DNA of 64,000 nt. Origin: Chitinophagales bacterium. Its GTDB lineage: Bacteria > Bacteroidota > Bacteroidia > Chitinophagales > CAIOSU01. The stretch is taken from assembly GCA_040877935.1 (NCBI GenBank), contig JBBDNB010000027.1:1-64000 (forward strand), written 5' to 3'. The notes under the pieces were generated by a model, which searched no databases, was not told where the DNA came from, and saw only the letters and a list, made by a program, of their open reading frames with translations. Shown here one piece after another: positions 40,522 to 49,876 of this stretch (its first letter is position 1; every line of letters starts with the position of its first letter). The translations under genes were made by a program, and so were the position numbers.

Positions 40522-42423
40522 CTATTGATTCAGTACTTTAAAAGTGGTTCTTCTATTTTTCTGGTGTTCTTCTTCCGTTTTGGCATTTTCAATCAGCAAT
40601 GCCGTTTTCCCCCAGCCTTTTGACTGCAAGCGAACGGGATTGATACCTTTTTCAATCAAATAATCCACAACGGCCTGCGCGCGCTTTTGCGACAATTCCA
40701 AATTGTATTTGGGGTTGCCCCTATCGTCTGTATGCGCATTGATCATCACTTCCACATCCGGGGAATCTTCCAAAAGTTTTACCAATTTATTGAGGTTTTC
40801 CTTGGAATTGGGACGCAAATTATAACTGTTGTAATCGTAGTAAATATCTTCAATGGTGATTTCCTCTTTGGGAATGCGCAACAGTGCAAAATCAAAATCG
40901 TGACCATTGGCTTTGGAAAAAGTCTTGCTGTATTTTTCGCCATCGGTGCTGAGCTTGCGCGAATCGCCAAAATATTCCGGCTTGTTGAGTTTCAATTTAT
41001 AATCCCGATCCTGCTCCAGTTCAAATTGATAATTTCCCCCTGCATCTGTCAGGGTGCTGTCCACAGCCTGGTCGTTTACCGTTAAATAAACCATTACATT
41101 TTCCAGCCCGGTGCCCGAATCAACATCCAAAACCTGACCTTTCACCAGCAAATTCACTGGTTTTAGGTAAAAGGAATAGATATCATCAGAGCCTTGTCCG
41201 CCCGAGCGATTGGAAGAAAAATAGCCTTCGCTTTTATCGCTTTTTTGCACCAGCAGAAAATCATCGGCATTGGAATTGAAAGGCACTCTTAAATTTTCGG
41301 GAGCTGACCATTTTTCATTTCTCCTTTCTGAAACGAATAAATCCAAAGCGCCCATGCCCACAAATCCGGTGGAGGAAAAATAGAGGCTGTTTTCATCGAA
41401 CAAAACGGGGTAAGCTTCATCGTATTCGGTATTGATGCCTTCTACAATTTGAGGTGCGCCCCAGCCACTGCCCTTTTTTTCCAGCAGCCAAATATCAGAA
41501 CCGCCCAGTCCGCCTTCTACATTTCTGCTGACGAAATACAGGCTATTGCCATCTTCAGAAACCGATGGATGCACCATTTCCACTTTTTCTCCTTCATAAA
41601 TAAGGGGTGCGGCTTTTCCCCAGCTTTTGCTTTCGGTATTGAATTCCGCTTGCATTATGCGGCAAAACGCTCCTTTTTCTCCGCTGCATTCTCCATAATA
41701 TGCCGTATTGGTTTTTTTGGAAAAAGTGAATGCGCCATTGTTCAAGTCTGCGGACAAGGCTTCCAGCTTTTCGACCTTGCTCCAGGTTTTGTCGGTATTG
41801 TTATAACTGCTAGTGTAAAAATTTGAAAATCCCTGCCCATCCACTTCATAGGTTTTGTTGCTGCCGGAAAGATCCATTCTGGAAGAGGTAAATACAATTT
41901 GATTGTTGAAATAATTGGCCCCGTAATCGCTTTCTGGCGAATTGATCTGACTTTCGTTTCCGAAGCTGTGCAGCGGTGGCGGATCATTTTTCATGCTTAG
42001 GGCAAAATCCACATTTCTCAACAATCGCAGCGCGTCTTTATCCCCGGGCTGTTTTTCCAGAAAATGATTCAGTGCGGCTTTACTTTTTTCGTATTCCCCA
42101 ACATTCAATAAGGTTTTCCCTTTTTGATAATGCAATGCAGGAAGCTGGTAAAATGCCGATTCCGCTCTTTTGTACCATTCCAAAGCCTCGCTGTATTCAA
42201 ACAATTTTCGGTAGGACTCTGCTATTTTAAAGTAAATTTCGCCTTTGTCTCCCGGATTGCGCTTTTTCTGCAAATGCTTTTGATATTGATTGATGGCAGA
42301 TTGGAATTTTCTGTTCTCAAAATCCTTATCTGCCAATTCCTTCAGCGATTGGGCAAAAGTTATGTTGCCAATAAAAAAGAAGAGCAAGAATAATATGCCG
42401 TTTGCTTTCATGTTTGTTTTCAT
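40522..42423 (-). CDS. PorE-like protein: TPR, PD40, carboxypeptidase-regulatory and OmpA domains
   Basis: 633 residues from the ATG at 42423 (42411 is an alternative). Signal peptide ends near T-F-A-Q; helical TPR region (about 25-140); beta-propeller-type PD40 repeats (about 190-400; e.g. P-S-V-S-E-D-G-N-S-L-Y-F-V-S); a carboxypeptidase-regulatory-like beta sandwich (about 410-500; G-Q-V-L-D-V-D-S-G-T-G-L); and an OmpA peptidoglycan-binding domain (about 525-633) with N-A-H-T-D-D-R-G and N-x-x-L-S-x-x-R-A. The same layout as PorE of the T9SS. It lies between adhesin and PorP/SprF. Confidence 0.88.
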   Translation of the reverse strand: MKTNMKANGILFLLFFFIGNITFAQSLKELADKDFENRKFQSAINQYQKHLQKKRNPGDKGEIYFKIAESYRKLFEYSEALEWYKRAESAFYQLPALHYQKGKTLLNVGEYEKSKAALNHFLEKQPGDKDALRLLRNVDFALSMKNDPPPLHSFGNESQINSPESDYGANYFNNQIVFTSSRMDLSGSNKTYEVDGQGFSNFYTSSYNNTDKTWSKVEKLEALSADLNNGAFTFSKKTNTAYYGECSGEKGAFCRIMQAEFNTESKSWGKAAPLIYEGEKVEMVHPSVSEDGNSLYFVSRNVEGGLGGSDIWLLEKKGSGWGAPQIVEGINTEYDEAYPVLFDENSLYFSSTGFVGMGALDLFVSERRNEKWSAPENLRVPFNSNADDFLLVQKSDKSEGYFSSNRSGGQGSDDIYSFYLKPVNLLVKGQVLDVDSGTGLENVMVYLTVNDQAVDSTLTDAGGNYQFELEQDRDYKLKLNKPEYFGDSRKLSTDGEKYSKTFSKANGHDFDFALLRIPKEEITIEDIYYDYNSYNLRPNSKENLNKLVKLLEDSPDVEVMINAHTDDRGNPKYNLELSQKRAQAVVDYLIEKGINPVRLQSKGWGKTALLIENAKTEEEHQKNRRTTFKVLNQ

Positions 42424-42498
42424 TTTAAATTCCGAACACAAGTTTAACCGATTCAGCCCTTTCTGTTATCAGGTAGCAGCGTTCCAATTTTTCAATTA

Positions 42499-45400
42499 TT
42501 AATCATGTACCAATACCGATCCCTTGATAATATTTTCCTTATCGGTGATGTCCTGTACTTTCACGATATAAAAATAAGTGCCTGGCGCCACGCGCTTTCC
42601 GTTGAAAGTTCCGTCCCAACCATCGCTGCCTTGGTAAAGCTCCTGCCCCCAGCGGTTGACAATCACCAAATCAAAACCCTCTAGGAAAATATCGTTTCTG
42701 CCATCGCCATTGGGCGTAAAGGCATTGGGGAAATCATTTACCGTAATGGTAATTTCCGCTTTGTTTCCAATACAGCCAGCATCCGTAGCGATTACGGAAA
42801 TCACGTCACCATTCTCTAAAATACTGCTCGCCCAAGTATTGATACTGTCGATTTGCACCTCTTCCTCATTGAGGAAAAATTGGTACAGATCGTAATAATC
42901 CGGCTCGGCAATGGCCGTAAGTGCCTCACTGATAAATATGCTGTTGTTATTGGCATCTGTGCCCAAGCTGAGCGAAGGATTTTCCAATACATTTAGATTT
43001 ACGCTAGCCCTTGCCGTGATTTGCTCACAACCATTTGCTGCGGTGGTACTTACATAAAAAGTTGTGCTTTCAGTAGCGGAACCGGTATTGAATTCGGTGC
43101 CAGTTCCCAAAAGTGTTCCGCCATCTGCTGCGCTCCACCAATTAATGCTTGCACCACTGCTTGCACTTGCGGTAAACACGGCACTGTCACCGCTACATAC
43201 GCTTTGGTTATCCACCTCAACGCTTGGTGCATTTGGTGCTTGCAATACAACTACCTCAACAGGCACTCGCCCTCCTGCATAGCTACAGCCCGATTCGTTT
43301 ACGGCTTCTACATAATAGGTCGTGGTATTTTGCGGACTCACATCCAATGAGGTATTTCCAAGGAAATTCCCGCCATTTGCAGCATCGTACACTTGATAGC
43401 TGATGTTTCCACCAGAAGAACCGCTTGCATTTATAGTGGTGGATTCTCCCTCGCAAATATTATTGGCCGTTACATTTACGGATGGAGCCGAGGGACTTTG
43501 CAATACATTTACCTCTAAATTTTGTGCGGATGAACTGCCGCAGGTATTTTCAGCAATTACACTTAAAGTATAAGGCCCGCCACTTGTTGTCCAGTTGACT
43601 TCAATGTTTTCACTGCCTTGACCAGAAACAATATTTCCGCCTGCACTCAAAATCCAGTTATAAGAACTGGCATCTTGCACCGAAGCAATGCTGTAGTTTT
43701 CCGTTCCCGGGCAAATTTCTATGGGTCCATTGATGGCCAATGGCTGTGCGGGCGCACCTGCAATAATATTGACCGAGTGATTGATATCCGCACTGAAACC
43801 ACAAGAGTTTTCCGCCCTTACGCTAAACTGATAATTCCCGGGACTTCCCGTCCAGTCGATCAAGATGCTGTCCGTTCCCTGACCACTCACAATTGTGCCT
43901 CCGCCATTCAACATGGTCCAAACATAATCCGTGGCATTTGGCACTGTTTCCACCACATACAATTCAGTCCCGCTGCCTTCGCAAATGGTAACTTCCCCTG
44001 TAATGGAAGGAGGTGTAGAAGGTGGGCCGGGCAATACATTAATGTTTTGGGAAACTGCTAATCCGCTGCCGCAATCGTTTACAGGTTCCACGCTTAAAGT
44101 ATAAGGACCGCCAGATGTAGTCCAATCTACAGAAATGGAATTGCTGCCCTGACCAGAAGCGATGCTGCCGCCTCCGCTCAATGTCCAATTGTAGCTGTTG
44201 GCATTCGCTACGCTGCCAATGCTATAATTTTCCGTACCCGGGCAAATCTCTATGGCTCCAACAATGGTATCTCCATCAAATTCGGGAATGCTATCTACAA
44301 AAACGGCAAGTGTATTGGTATCTCCCGCTCCGCATGAATTTTCCGAAAATACCTCAATAGTGAAAGGGCCACCGGAATTTGCCCAATTGATATCTACACT
44401 TGAAGTTCCTTGTCCAGAATTGATGCTTCCTCCTGCATCAACAGACCAAGTGTAAGTGCTTGCTCCTGTTACACCACTTACGGTATATGTTTCTGTCCCG
44501 GGACAAGCGGGGTTTGTACCACTAATAGTAGGCAAACCACTTGGAGGGCCTGAGGTAACATCTACCGACAAGGTACTGGCATTGCTGCTTCCGCAAATGC
44601 TATTGGCTGTAACGGATAAGGTGTAATTGCCCGTTGTTGAGCCCCAATCCACATCAATTGAATTGGTGCCTTGGCCTGAAACAATATTTCCACCACTACT
44701 CAGCGTCCAGGTATAACTGTCTGCTCCACCCACTGCCGAAATGCTGTAGGATTCTACTCCCGGGCAGACGGCAATTGGTCCCGTGATATTTCCGGGAGCA
44801 ACAGGTGCGTTGGGCAATACCGTAACCTCATAAGGCGTGGCATCAATATCCCCACAATCGTTTTCAGCCGTAACATTTATGGTATAAGTGCCGGTTGTTG
44901 TCCAATTGATACTGATATTATTAGTCCCCTGACCGCTGGCAATATTTCCACCACCACTGATTGTCCATGCATAATTGCTAGCTCCATTTACAGAAGGAAT
45001 ATTATAGTTTTCAGCACCCACACAAACCGTATCGCTTCCGCTGATATTTCCAATGCTGGAGGGTGCCGCATCTTTTACATTTACTTGAAGGGTTTGAGCT
45101 GCGCTACTTCCACAGCCATTTTCTGCCACAACGGATAATGTGTAAGGGCCACCTGAACTTGTCCAGTCAACATCTATTGAAGTGCCAGAACCACTAATAG
45201 TTCCACCGCCACTTAATGTCCAATCATAGCTAGTCGCTCCACTGACAGAGGCAATTGAATAAGATTGAGAACCCGGGCATGGATCGACTACTCCTGAAAT
45301 AGCTCCAGGCTGTGCAGGTGGCGGATCGCTTACGGTTACTTGTAAAGTTTGGTTGCTGCTTGGTCCACAGGAATTTTCAGCATTTACGGAAACCGTCCAG

Positions 45401-47325
45401 GTACCGGGTGTAGTCCAGGCAATATTTACCGATGTTCCAGAGCCCGTTAAATTACCACCGCCATTGAGGCTCCAATTGTAGCTACTGGCATCCGCAACGG
45501 GACTAATGCTGTATGTTTCATTGTTTCCAGGGCAAACTGGTGTTACTCCTGCAATTGTTCCAGGCGTATTGGGTGTATCGGGCAATACGGTTACGGTAAC
45601 AGAATCCCGTGGAGTCACACACAACGGATCGCTGTTTTCATAAGCCTCTACATAATAGGTTGTAGTGGTATTTGGGGTGAATGTTTGGGGTGCATTGCCC
45701 AGCGAATTCCCGCCACTTGCCTGATCAAAAATCTCATAGGTGGTGTTGGGGCCAGAGCCAGTTGCAGAAATTGTTACAGACCCTCCTGGACAGAAATTGT
45801 TGTTGTCCGCACTTGCTGTAGGAGTTGGGGGTGCATTGCAGACGATGGTGCGGCATTCCACATTAGGTGTTGGATTAACATTAACTCCTGTTGGAGAAAT
45901 AGAGTTGTTGCTTACATTATTGGTGTTCCAGCTATTGTAAATAGGCGTTCCATAAGTATAGGATACGCTCTCGCTGCCAATACTAATATCTGAAGATGGA
46001 CAATCAGTAGGTCCTTCTCCATTAGCATCAGCTTTGATTAGGTGCAAATCATGCCCCGTTCCTGCAAGTGTATATGAAGTTCCTATAAAACCTCCATCAG
46101 AAACTTGTTCCCCGTGAGGCAAAATAGAAGCAAAGTTGAAAGTGTATTCCTTTGCGAAAACCACGCTATTATTATTAGGATTGATTTTCATCAAAGCATT
46201 GGAAAATCTTGGAGTGAAACCTATGGGCAAATAATTTAACCATGCAGCATAATTTCCATCACTGGTTTCAAAGAATCTACTGGGAAAAAAAGGATGATAG
46301 TCAAACAAAAAATTGCCCCCATCAAATTTTCTTACCCATGTAGGGTTTAACCATCCGCCTGAACCTGGCAACCTCATTAATAGGCAAGGTCTTCCATTAT
46401 TGTCGTTACCGGAAACAAGTGGCAAACCTGAACTTGTTTTTGTAATTGAAGCAAAAGTTTTACTTGATTGAGTGGTAGATGTGCTGGGATTGTCTAATTG
46501 ACGATGATAAGTGATAGCCCCGGTAATAGAGGTCTTTAAGAACATTGCATCTCTTGGTGTTGTGTCATCACAATCTTGAGAGTCAAATCTCGAAAAAACA
46601 TCATTCACATCATAATTTCCTACAGCTATATAGCCATCGCTTACTTCGGTTACATCCACAAAACTACCATCATTGTAGATTCTGTTTGCAGGAGTTGCAG
46701 AACCACTATAATATCTAAAAACACGATGCCACAAGTGGTTACCACTTGCATCGAATTTTACTATTAACGGTGAGGAAATGGTTTCTGTAGAAGATTCATC
46801 ACAGCCCGGGTCATTGTTGGTCTGGGAACTGAATTTAACTTCGGGGCCTGCTCCATCCGGATCGTATCCGATTACATGCCCTACGCAAACATATCCGCCA
46901 TCGCTGGTTTTGATTGCTCTATTAAAAAACGCCCCATCTGCCTGGGATATCGAGAAATTTCTTGCAGAAAGTGTGTTTCCGCTGGCATCCAAAAACATTA
47001 AAAATGCTGAAGAAGAACTGCTTGTTCCCCCTCCGCAAACAAAATACCTGTTTAATGCATCGTCTCTTTTGACATCTCCAAATGTATATCCAGAATAATT
47101 TTTTCCCCAGACAAGACTTCCGATTGCATCAACCTGCAAAACAGAAGATGATAATGCATGTGTGCCTGAAAAAATGTAATTATCCTGGGTTAGTGCCTCG
47201 GTTGAAGCTACCGGAATATCAAATAATTGTACATCATAGTTTATCCTAAATGTAGTTTGCTGGGCATTAAGGGACAGATACAGCAGTACAGCTATTACTG
47301 TAAAAAAGAAAATTTTTCTAATCAT
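42499..47325 (-). CDS. Giant T9SS surface protein with PKD-like repeats (SprB-like adhesin)
   Basis: 1608 residues from the ATG at 47325 (M-I-R-K-I-F-F-F with a signal peptide to S-L-N-A-Q); the longer reading from 47364 is less likely. About 470 residues of a beta-propeller-like N-terminal region, one Ig-like domain, then eight tandem PKD-like repeats of about 85 residues, each with C-P-G/E and S-Y-x-W-T-L-S-G-G-G, then two Ig-like domains. The end carries the type B T9SS sorting domain (N-A-F-T-P-N-G-D-G-R-N-D and V-A-P-G-T-Y-F-Y-I-V). Transported to the cell surface; probable adhesin or gliding-related protein. Confidence 0.9.
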   Translation of the reverse strand: MIRKIFFFTVIAVLLYLSLNAQQTTFRINYDVQLFDIPVASTEALTQDNYIFSGTHALSSSVLQVDAIGSLVWGKNYSGYTFGDVKRDDALNRYFVCGGGTSSSSSAFLMFLDASGNTLSARNFSISQADGAFFNRAIKTSDGGYVCVGHVIGYDPDGAGPEVKFSSQTNNDPGCDESSTETISSPLIVKFDASGNHLWHRVFRYYSGSATPANRIYNDGSFVDVTEVSDGYIAVGNYDVNDVFSRFDSQDCDDTTPRDAMFLKTSITGAITYHRQLDNPSTSTTQSSKTFASITKTSSGLPLVSGNDNNGRPCLLMRLPGSGGWLNPTWVRKFDGGNFLFDYHPFFPSRFFETSDGNYAAWLNYLPIGFTPRFSNALMKINPNNNSVVFAKEYTFNFASILPHGEQVSDGGFIGTSYTLAGTGHDLHLIKADANGEGPTDCPSSDISIGSESVSYTYGTPIYNSWNTNNVSNNSISPTGVNVNPTPNVECRTIVCNAPPTPTASADNNNFCPGGSVTISATGSGPNTTYEIFDQASGGNSLGNAPQTFTPNTTTTYYVEAYENSDPLCVTPRDSVTVTVLPDTPNTPGTIAGVTPVCPGNNETYSISPVADASSYNWSLNGGGNLTGSGTSVNIAWTTPGTWTVSVNAENSCGPSSNQTLQVTVSDPPPAQPGAISGVVDPCPGSQSYSIASVSGATSYDWTLSGGGTISGSGTSIDVDWTSSGGPYTLSVVAENGCGSSAAQTLQVNVKDAAPSSIGNISGSDTVCVGAENYNIPSVNGASNYAWTISGGGNIASGQGTNNISINWTTTGTYTINVTAENDCGDIDATPYEVTVLPNAPVAPGNITGPIAVCPGVESYSISAVGGADSYTWTLSSGGNIVSGQGTNSIDVDWGSTTGNYTLSVTANSICGSSNASTLSVDVTSGPPSGLPTISGTNPACPGTETYTVSGVTGASTYTWSVDAGGSINSGQGTSSVDINWANSGGPFTIEVFSENSCGAGDTNTLAVFVDSIPEFDGDTIVGAIEICPGTENYSIGSVANANSYNWTLSGGGSIASGQGSNSISVDWTTSGGPYTLSVEPVNDCGSGLAVSQNINVLPGPPSTPPSITGEVTICEGSGTELYVVETVPNATDYVWTMLNGGGTIVSGQGTDSILIDWTGSPGNYQFSVRAENSCGFSADINHSVNIIAGAPAQPLAINGPIEICPGTENYSIASVQDASSYNWILSAGGNIVSGQGSENIEVNWTTSGGPYTLSVIAENTCGSSSAQNLEVNVLQSPSAPSVNVTANNICEGESTTINASGSSGGNISYQVYDAANGGNFLGNTSLDVSPQNTTTYYVEAVNESGCSYAGGRVPVEVVVLQAPNAPSVEVDNQSVCSGDSAVFTASASSGASINWWSAADGGTLLGTGTEFNTGSATESTTFYVSTTAANGCEQITARASVNLNVLENPSLSLGTDANNNSIFISEALTAIAEPDYYDLYQFFLNEEEVQIDSINTWASSILENGDVISVIATDAGCIGNKAEITITVNDFPNAFTPNGDGRNDIFLEGFDLVIVNRWGQELYQGSDGWDGTFNGKRVAPGTYFYIVKVQDITDKENIIKGSVLVHD

Positions 47326-47475
47326 GGTACTGAATAATAGGGTTCGACAACAATAATTTTCCAATAAAATAGCAAGGTGCTACTAAATGGGTTCGGGAAG
47401 TTACAAAGATTTATATAATTCGCATATTTTATAGTGCAGAAGCATGTATAGTCCGGTTTAAAAGGCAAGATAATA

Positions 47476-47509
47476 TTGGATATCAGGCCAAAGAAATTGT
47501 ATAACTTTG
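47476..47509 (+). promoter_or_regulatory. Promoter of the OmpA lipoprotein gene
   Basis: TTG (47476-47478) and TAACTTTG (47502-47509), 23 bases apart, fit the Bacteroidota -33/-7 pattern, ending 18 bases before the ATG. Confidence 0.55.
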
Positions 47510-47527
47510 CATTCTAAAGCCAATCTT

Positions 47528-48529
47528 ATGAAAACCAAATATATCCTGATCTTATCGCTTTTCTTTTTGTCCTCTTGTGTCTCCAAGAAAAAATTTACAG
47601 AGCAAAGCGGAGAAATAAAACAATTAGAATTGGAAAACGAAGCGCTGGAAAACAAATTGGAAGGAGCTGTTGAAGCCAATGCCGGGCTAGAAGCCAAAGC
47701 TGATTTTTTTGGAAAGCAAAATGCTACGCTAAAAAATGATACTACTAAACTCGGACAGAAATTAAGAGCTGAGCAAAGCAAAAACAAAGAATTGAATAAG
47801 CTCTATGAAGATTTAGTAGATCAGAATAAAAAACTGCTTTCTGCATCTTCTGCGCAAAAACAACGCCTGCTTTCCGAGTTGGAAAAGCAAAAAAGGGAAG
47901 TCGCTTCAAAGAATGCTACGCTCACTGAAAAAGAAAAATCCTTAAAAAAACAGCAGCAGGAAATGGATGTCCTGCAAGCCGCTATTAAACAAAAAGAGGC
48001 TACCATAGAAGAATTGCAGCGCTTGCTAAAAGAAAGGGAAGAAAAAATCAGCGGACTGAAAAACAGGATTGAACAGGCATTGCTCAATTTTGATAAAGAC
48101 GAGTTGAGCGTAGAGATCAGAGATGGAAAAATTTATGTTTCCCTTGCCGAAAAACTCCTGTTCCAATCGGGCAGTACTGCTGTAGATGCCAAAGGTGTAG
48201 ATGCTTTGAGTAAACTTGCACGGGTATTGGACAAACAGACAGAAATCAATATCCTGATAGAGGGGCATACCGATAATGTTCCCGTAGGTACCAATGCTTC
48301 CTTTAAAGACAACTGGGATTTGAGTGTATTGCGCGCCACATCTATTGTGCGCATTCTGCTTGATAAAGGCAATATCGATCCTGAAATGGTAGTGGCTTCG
48401 GGTCGCGGAGAACATGTGCCCGTAGCAGATAATTCAACTAAAGATGGCCGTGCCAAAAACCGCAGGACTGAAATTATATTATCTCCCAACCTGGGAGAAA
48501 TATTTGAGATTCTTGAAAGCGATTTCTAA
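47528..48529 (+). CDS. OmpA-family lipoprotein with coiled coil
   Basis: 333 residues from the ATG at 47528 (M-K-T-K-Y); the upstream start at 47507 has no signal. Lipobox L-S-S-C near residue 16, a long coiled coil (about 25-200) and an OmpA C-terminal domain with E-G-H-T-D-N-V-P-V and L-S-V-L-R-A-T-S-I and R-T-E-I-I-L-S. Such proteins tether the outer membrane to peptidoglycan. Followed by tatC after 3 bp. Confidence 0.9.
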   Translation: MKTKYILILSLFFLSSCVSKKKFTEQSGEIKQLELENEALENKLEGAVEANAGLEAKADFFGKQNATLKNDTTKLGQKLRAEQSKNKELNKLYEDLVDQNKKLLSASSAQKQRLLSELEKQKREVASKNATLTEKEKSLKKQQQEMDVLQAAIKQKEATIEELQRLLKEREEKISGLKNRIEQALLNFDKDELSVEIRDGKIYVSLAEKLLFQSGSTAVDAKGVDALSKLARVLDKQTEINILIEGHTDNVPVGTNASFKDNWDLSVLRATSIVRILLDKGNIDPEMVVASGRGEHVPVADNSTKDGRAKNRRTEIILSPNLGEIFEILESDF

Positions 48530-48532
48530 AAG

Positions 48533-49396
48533 ATGGCACTCGATCAAATAGATGTTGACAAGGTCAATGTTCGTGAAGACGGCAGCATAGAAGACACCGA
48601 AATGAGTTTTATCGATCATTTGGAATCTTTGCGCTGGCATGTAGTCAGGGCTGTATTGTCCATTTTGATTTTTACCATTGCTACATTTCTTTTCAAAGGT
48701 TTTGTATTCGATACTTTGATTTTTGGCCCTACCAAACTGGATTTTCCAACTTACCGAGGATTGTGTGCTTTATCTGAAGCACTTTCCCTGGGAAATATGC
48801 TGTGTATCGAAAAACTGAATTTGCGTTTTATCAATATTGAAATGGCCGGACAGTTTTTGGTGCACCTGAAGGTTTCTTTTGTGTTTGGCTTTGTAATGGG
48901 CTTTCCCTATACCCTGTGGGAGTTGTGGAAATTTATCCGCCCGGGACTGTACCAAAAGGAAATTCGATATACAAGGGGAATTGTGTTTTTTAGTTCTTTG
49001 CTTTTCTTTTTAGGCGTAAGCTTTGGTTACTTTATCCTTACACCATTTGCGATTAACTTTTTTTCCAATTATCAAGTAAGTGAATTGGTGAGCAATGATT
49101 TTACGCTGACAAATTACGTGAGTTTTCTCACCATGTTTGTGCTGGCATCAGGATTGATCTTTGAATTGCCTATGCTGGTCTATTTCCTTTCAAAGATAGG
49201 TTTGCTTACTCCCGGAATGATGCGGGAATACAGAAGACATGCTGTTGTGGCAATTTTGGCTGTTTCTGCGGTAATCACTCCCGCTGATGTAGGCACCATG
49301 CTATTGGTTTTTGTGCCGGTGTATTTCTTGTATGAAATCAGTATATTTATTTCTGCCTCGGTAGCGGCAAAAATTGAAGAAGAACTAAACTCATAG
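48533..49396 (+). CDS. tatC: Sec-independent translocase protein TatC
   Basis: 287-residue six-helix membrane protein that recognises twin-arginine signals. M-S-F-I-D-H-L-E-S-L-R-W (conserved H-L-x-E/L-L-R), F-x-L-x-F-G-F-x-F-x-F-P and V-S-A-V-I-T-P-A-D motifs are intact. The N-terminus has about 24 extra acidic residues before them. tatA is not in the window. It ends 3 bp before rpiB. Confidence 0.95.
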   Translation: MALDQIDVDKVNVREDGSIEDTEMSFIDHLESLRWHVVRAVLSILIFTIATFLFKGFVFDTLIFGPTKLDFPTYRGLCALSEALSLGNMLCIEKLNLRFINIEMAGQFLVHLKVSFVFGFVMGFPYTLWELWKFIRPGLYQKEIRYTRGIVFFSSLLFFLGVSFGYFILTPFAINFFSNYQVSELVSNDFTLTNYVSFLTMFVLASGLIFELPMLVYFLSKIGLLTPGMMREYRRHAVVAILAVSAVITPADVGTMLLVFVPVYFLYEISIFISASVAAKIEEELNS

Positions 49397-49399
49397 ATC

Positions 49400-49840
49400 A
49401 TGGAAAAAATTAAAATAGGAATAGGCGCAGATCATGCTGGTTATGATTACAAGGAAGCCATTATAGAAGCATTGGAAGCCAAAGGCTATTCGATTAAAAA
49501 TTTCGGAACCTTCAATAAAGATTCGGTGGATTACCCCGATTTTGTACACCCTGTTTGCAATGCGCTCGATACCGGAGATTATAAAATGGGCATTCTCATT
49601 TGTGGCAGTGCCAACGGAGTGGCCATGACAGCCAACAAACATCAAAATATTCGTGCTGCGATAGCCTGGGAAAAGGAAATTTCCAAATTATCCCGACAAC
49701 ACAATGATGCCAATGTCATTTGTGTGCCTGCACGCTTTGTGACCTTGCCCGAGGCATTACAGATTGTAGAAACCTTTTTGGCTACTGAATTTGAAGGTGG
49801 CCGTCATCAACGAAGGGTGGAGAAAATTGCGTGTGTTTAA
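49400..49840 (+). CDS. rpiB: Ribose 5-phosphate isomerase B
   Basis: 146-residue RpiB/LacAB-family enzyme. D11-H12-A-G motif and C68-G-S-A-N-G with A-N-K-H; the catalytic cysteine C68 is present, though the common C-G-T-G reads C-G-S-A. Pentose phosphate pathway isomerisation of ribose 5-phosphate and ribulose 5-phosphate. Probably cotranscribed with tatC. Confidence 0.95.
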   Translation: MEKIKIGIGADHAGYDYKEAIIEALEAKGYSIKNFGTFNKDSVDYPDFVHPVCNALDTGDYKMGILICGSANGVAMTANKHQNIRAAIAWEKEISKLSRQHNDANVICVPARFVTLPEALQIVETFLATEFEGGRHQRRVEKIACV

Positions 49841-49876
49841 GCATGAGCACACTGTTCTTTGTAAATAGTAAATCCT

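Noticed and set aside
42290-46000. Many plus-strand frames opposite the giant adhesin
   Set aside because: They mirror the repeats of the real gene and have no recognisable protein content.
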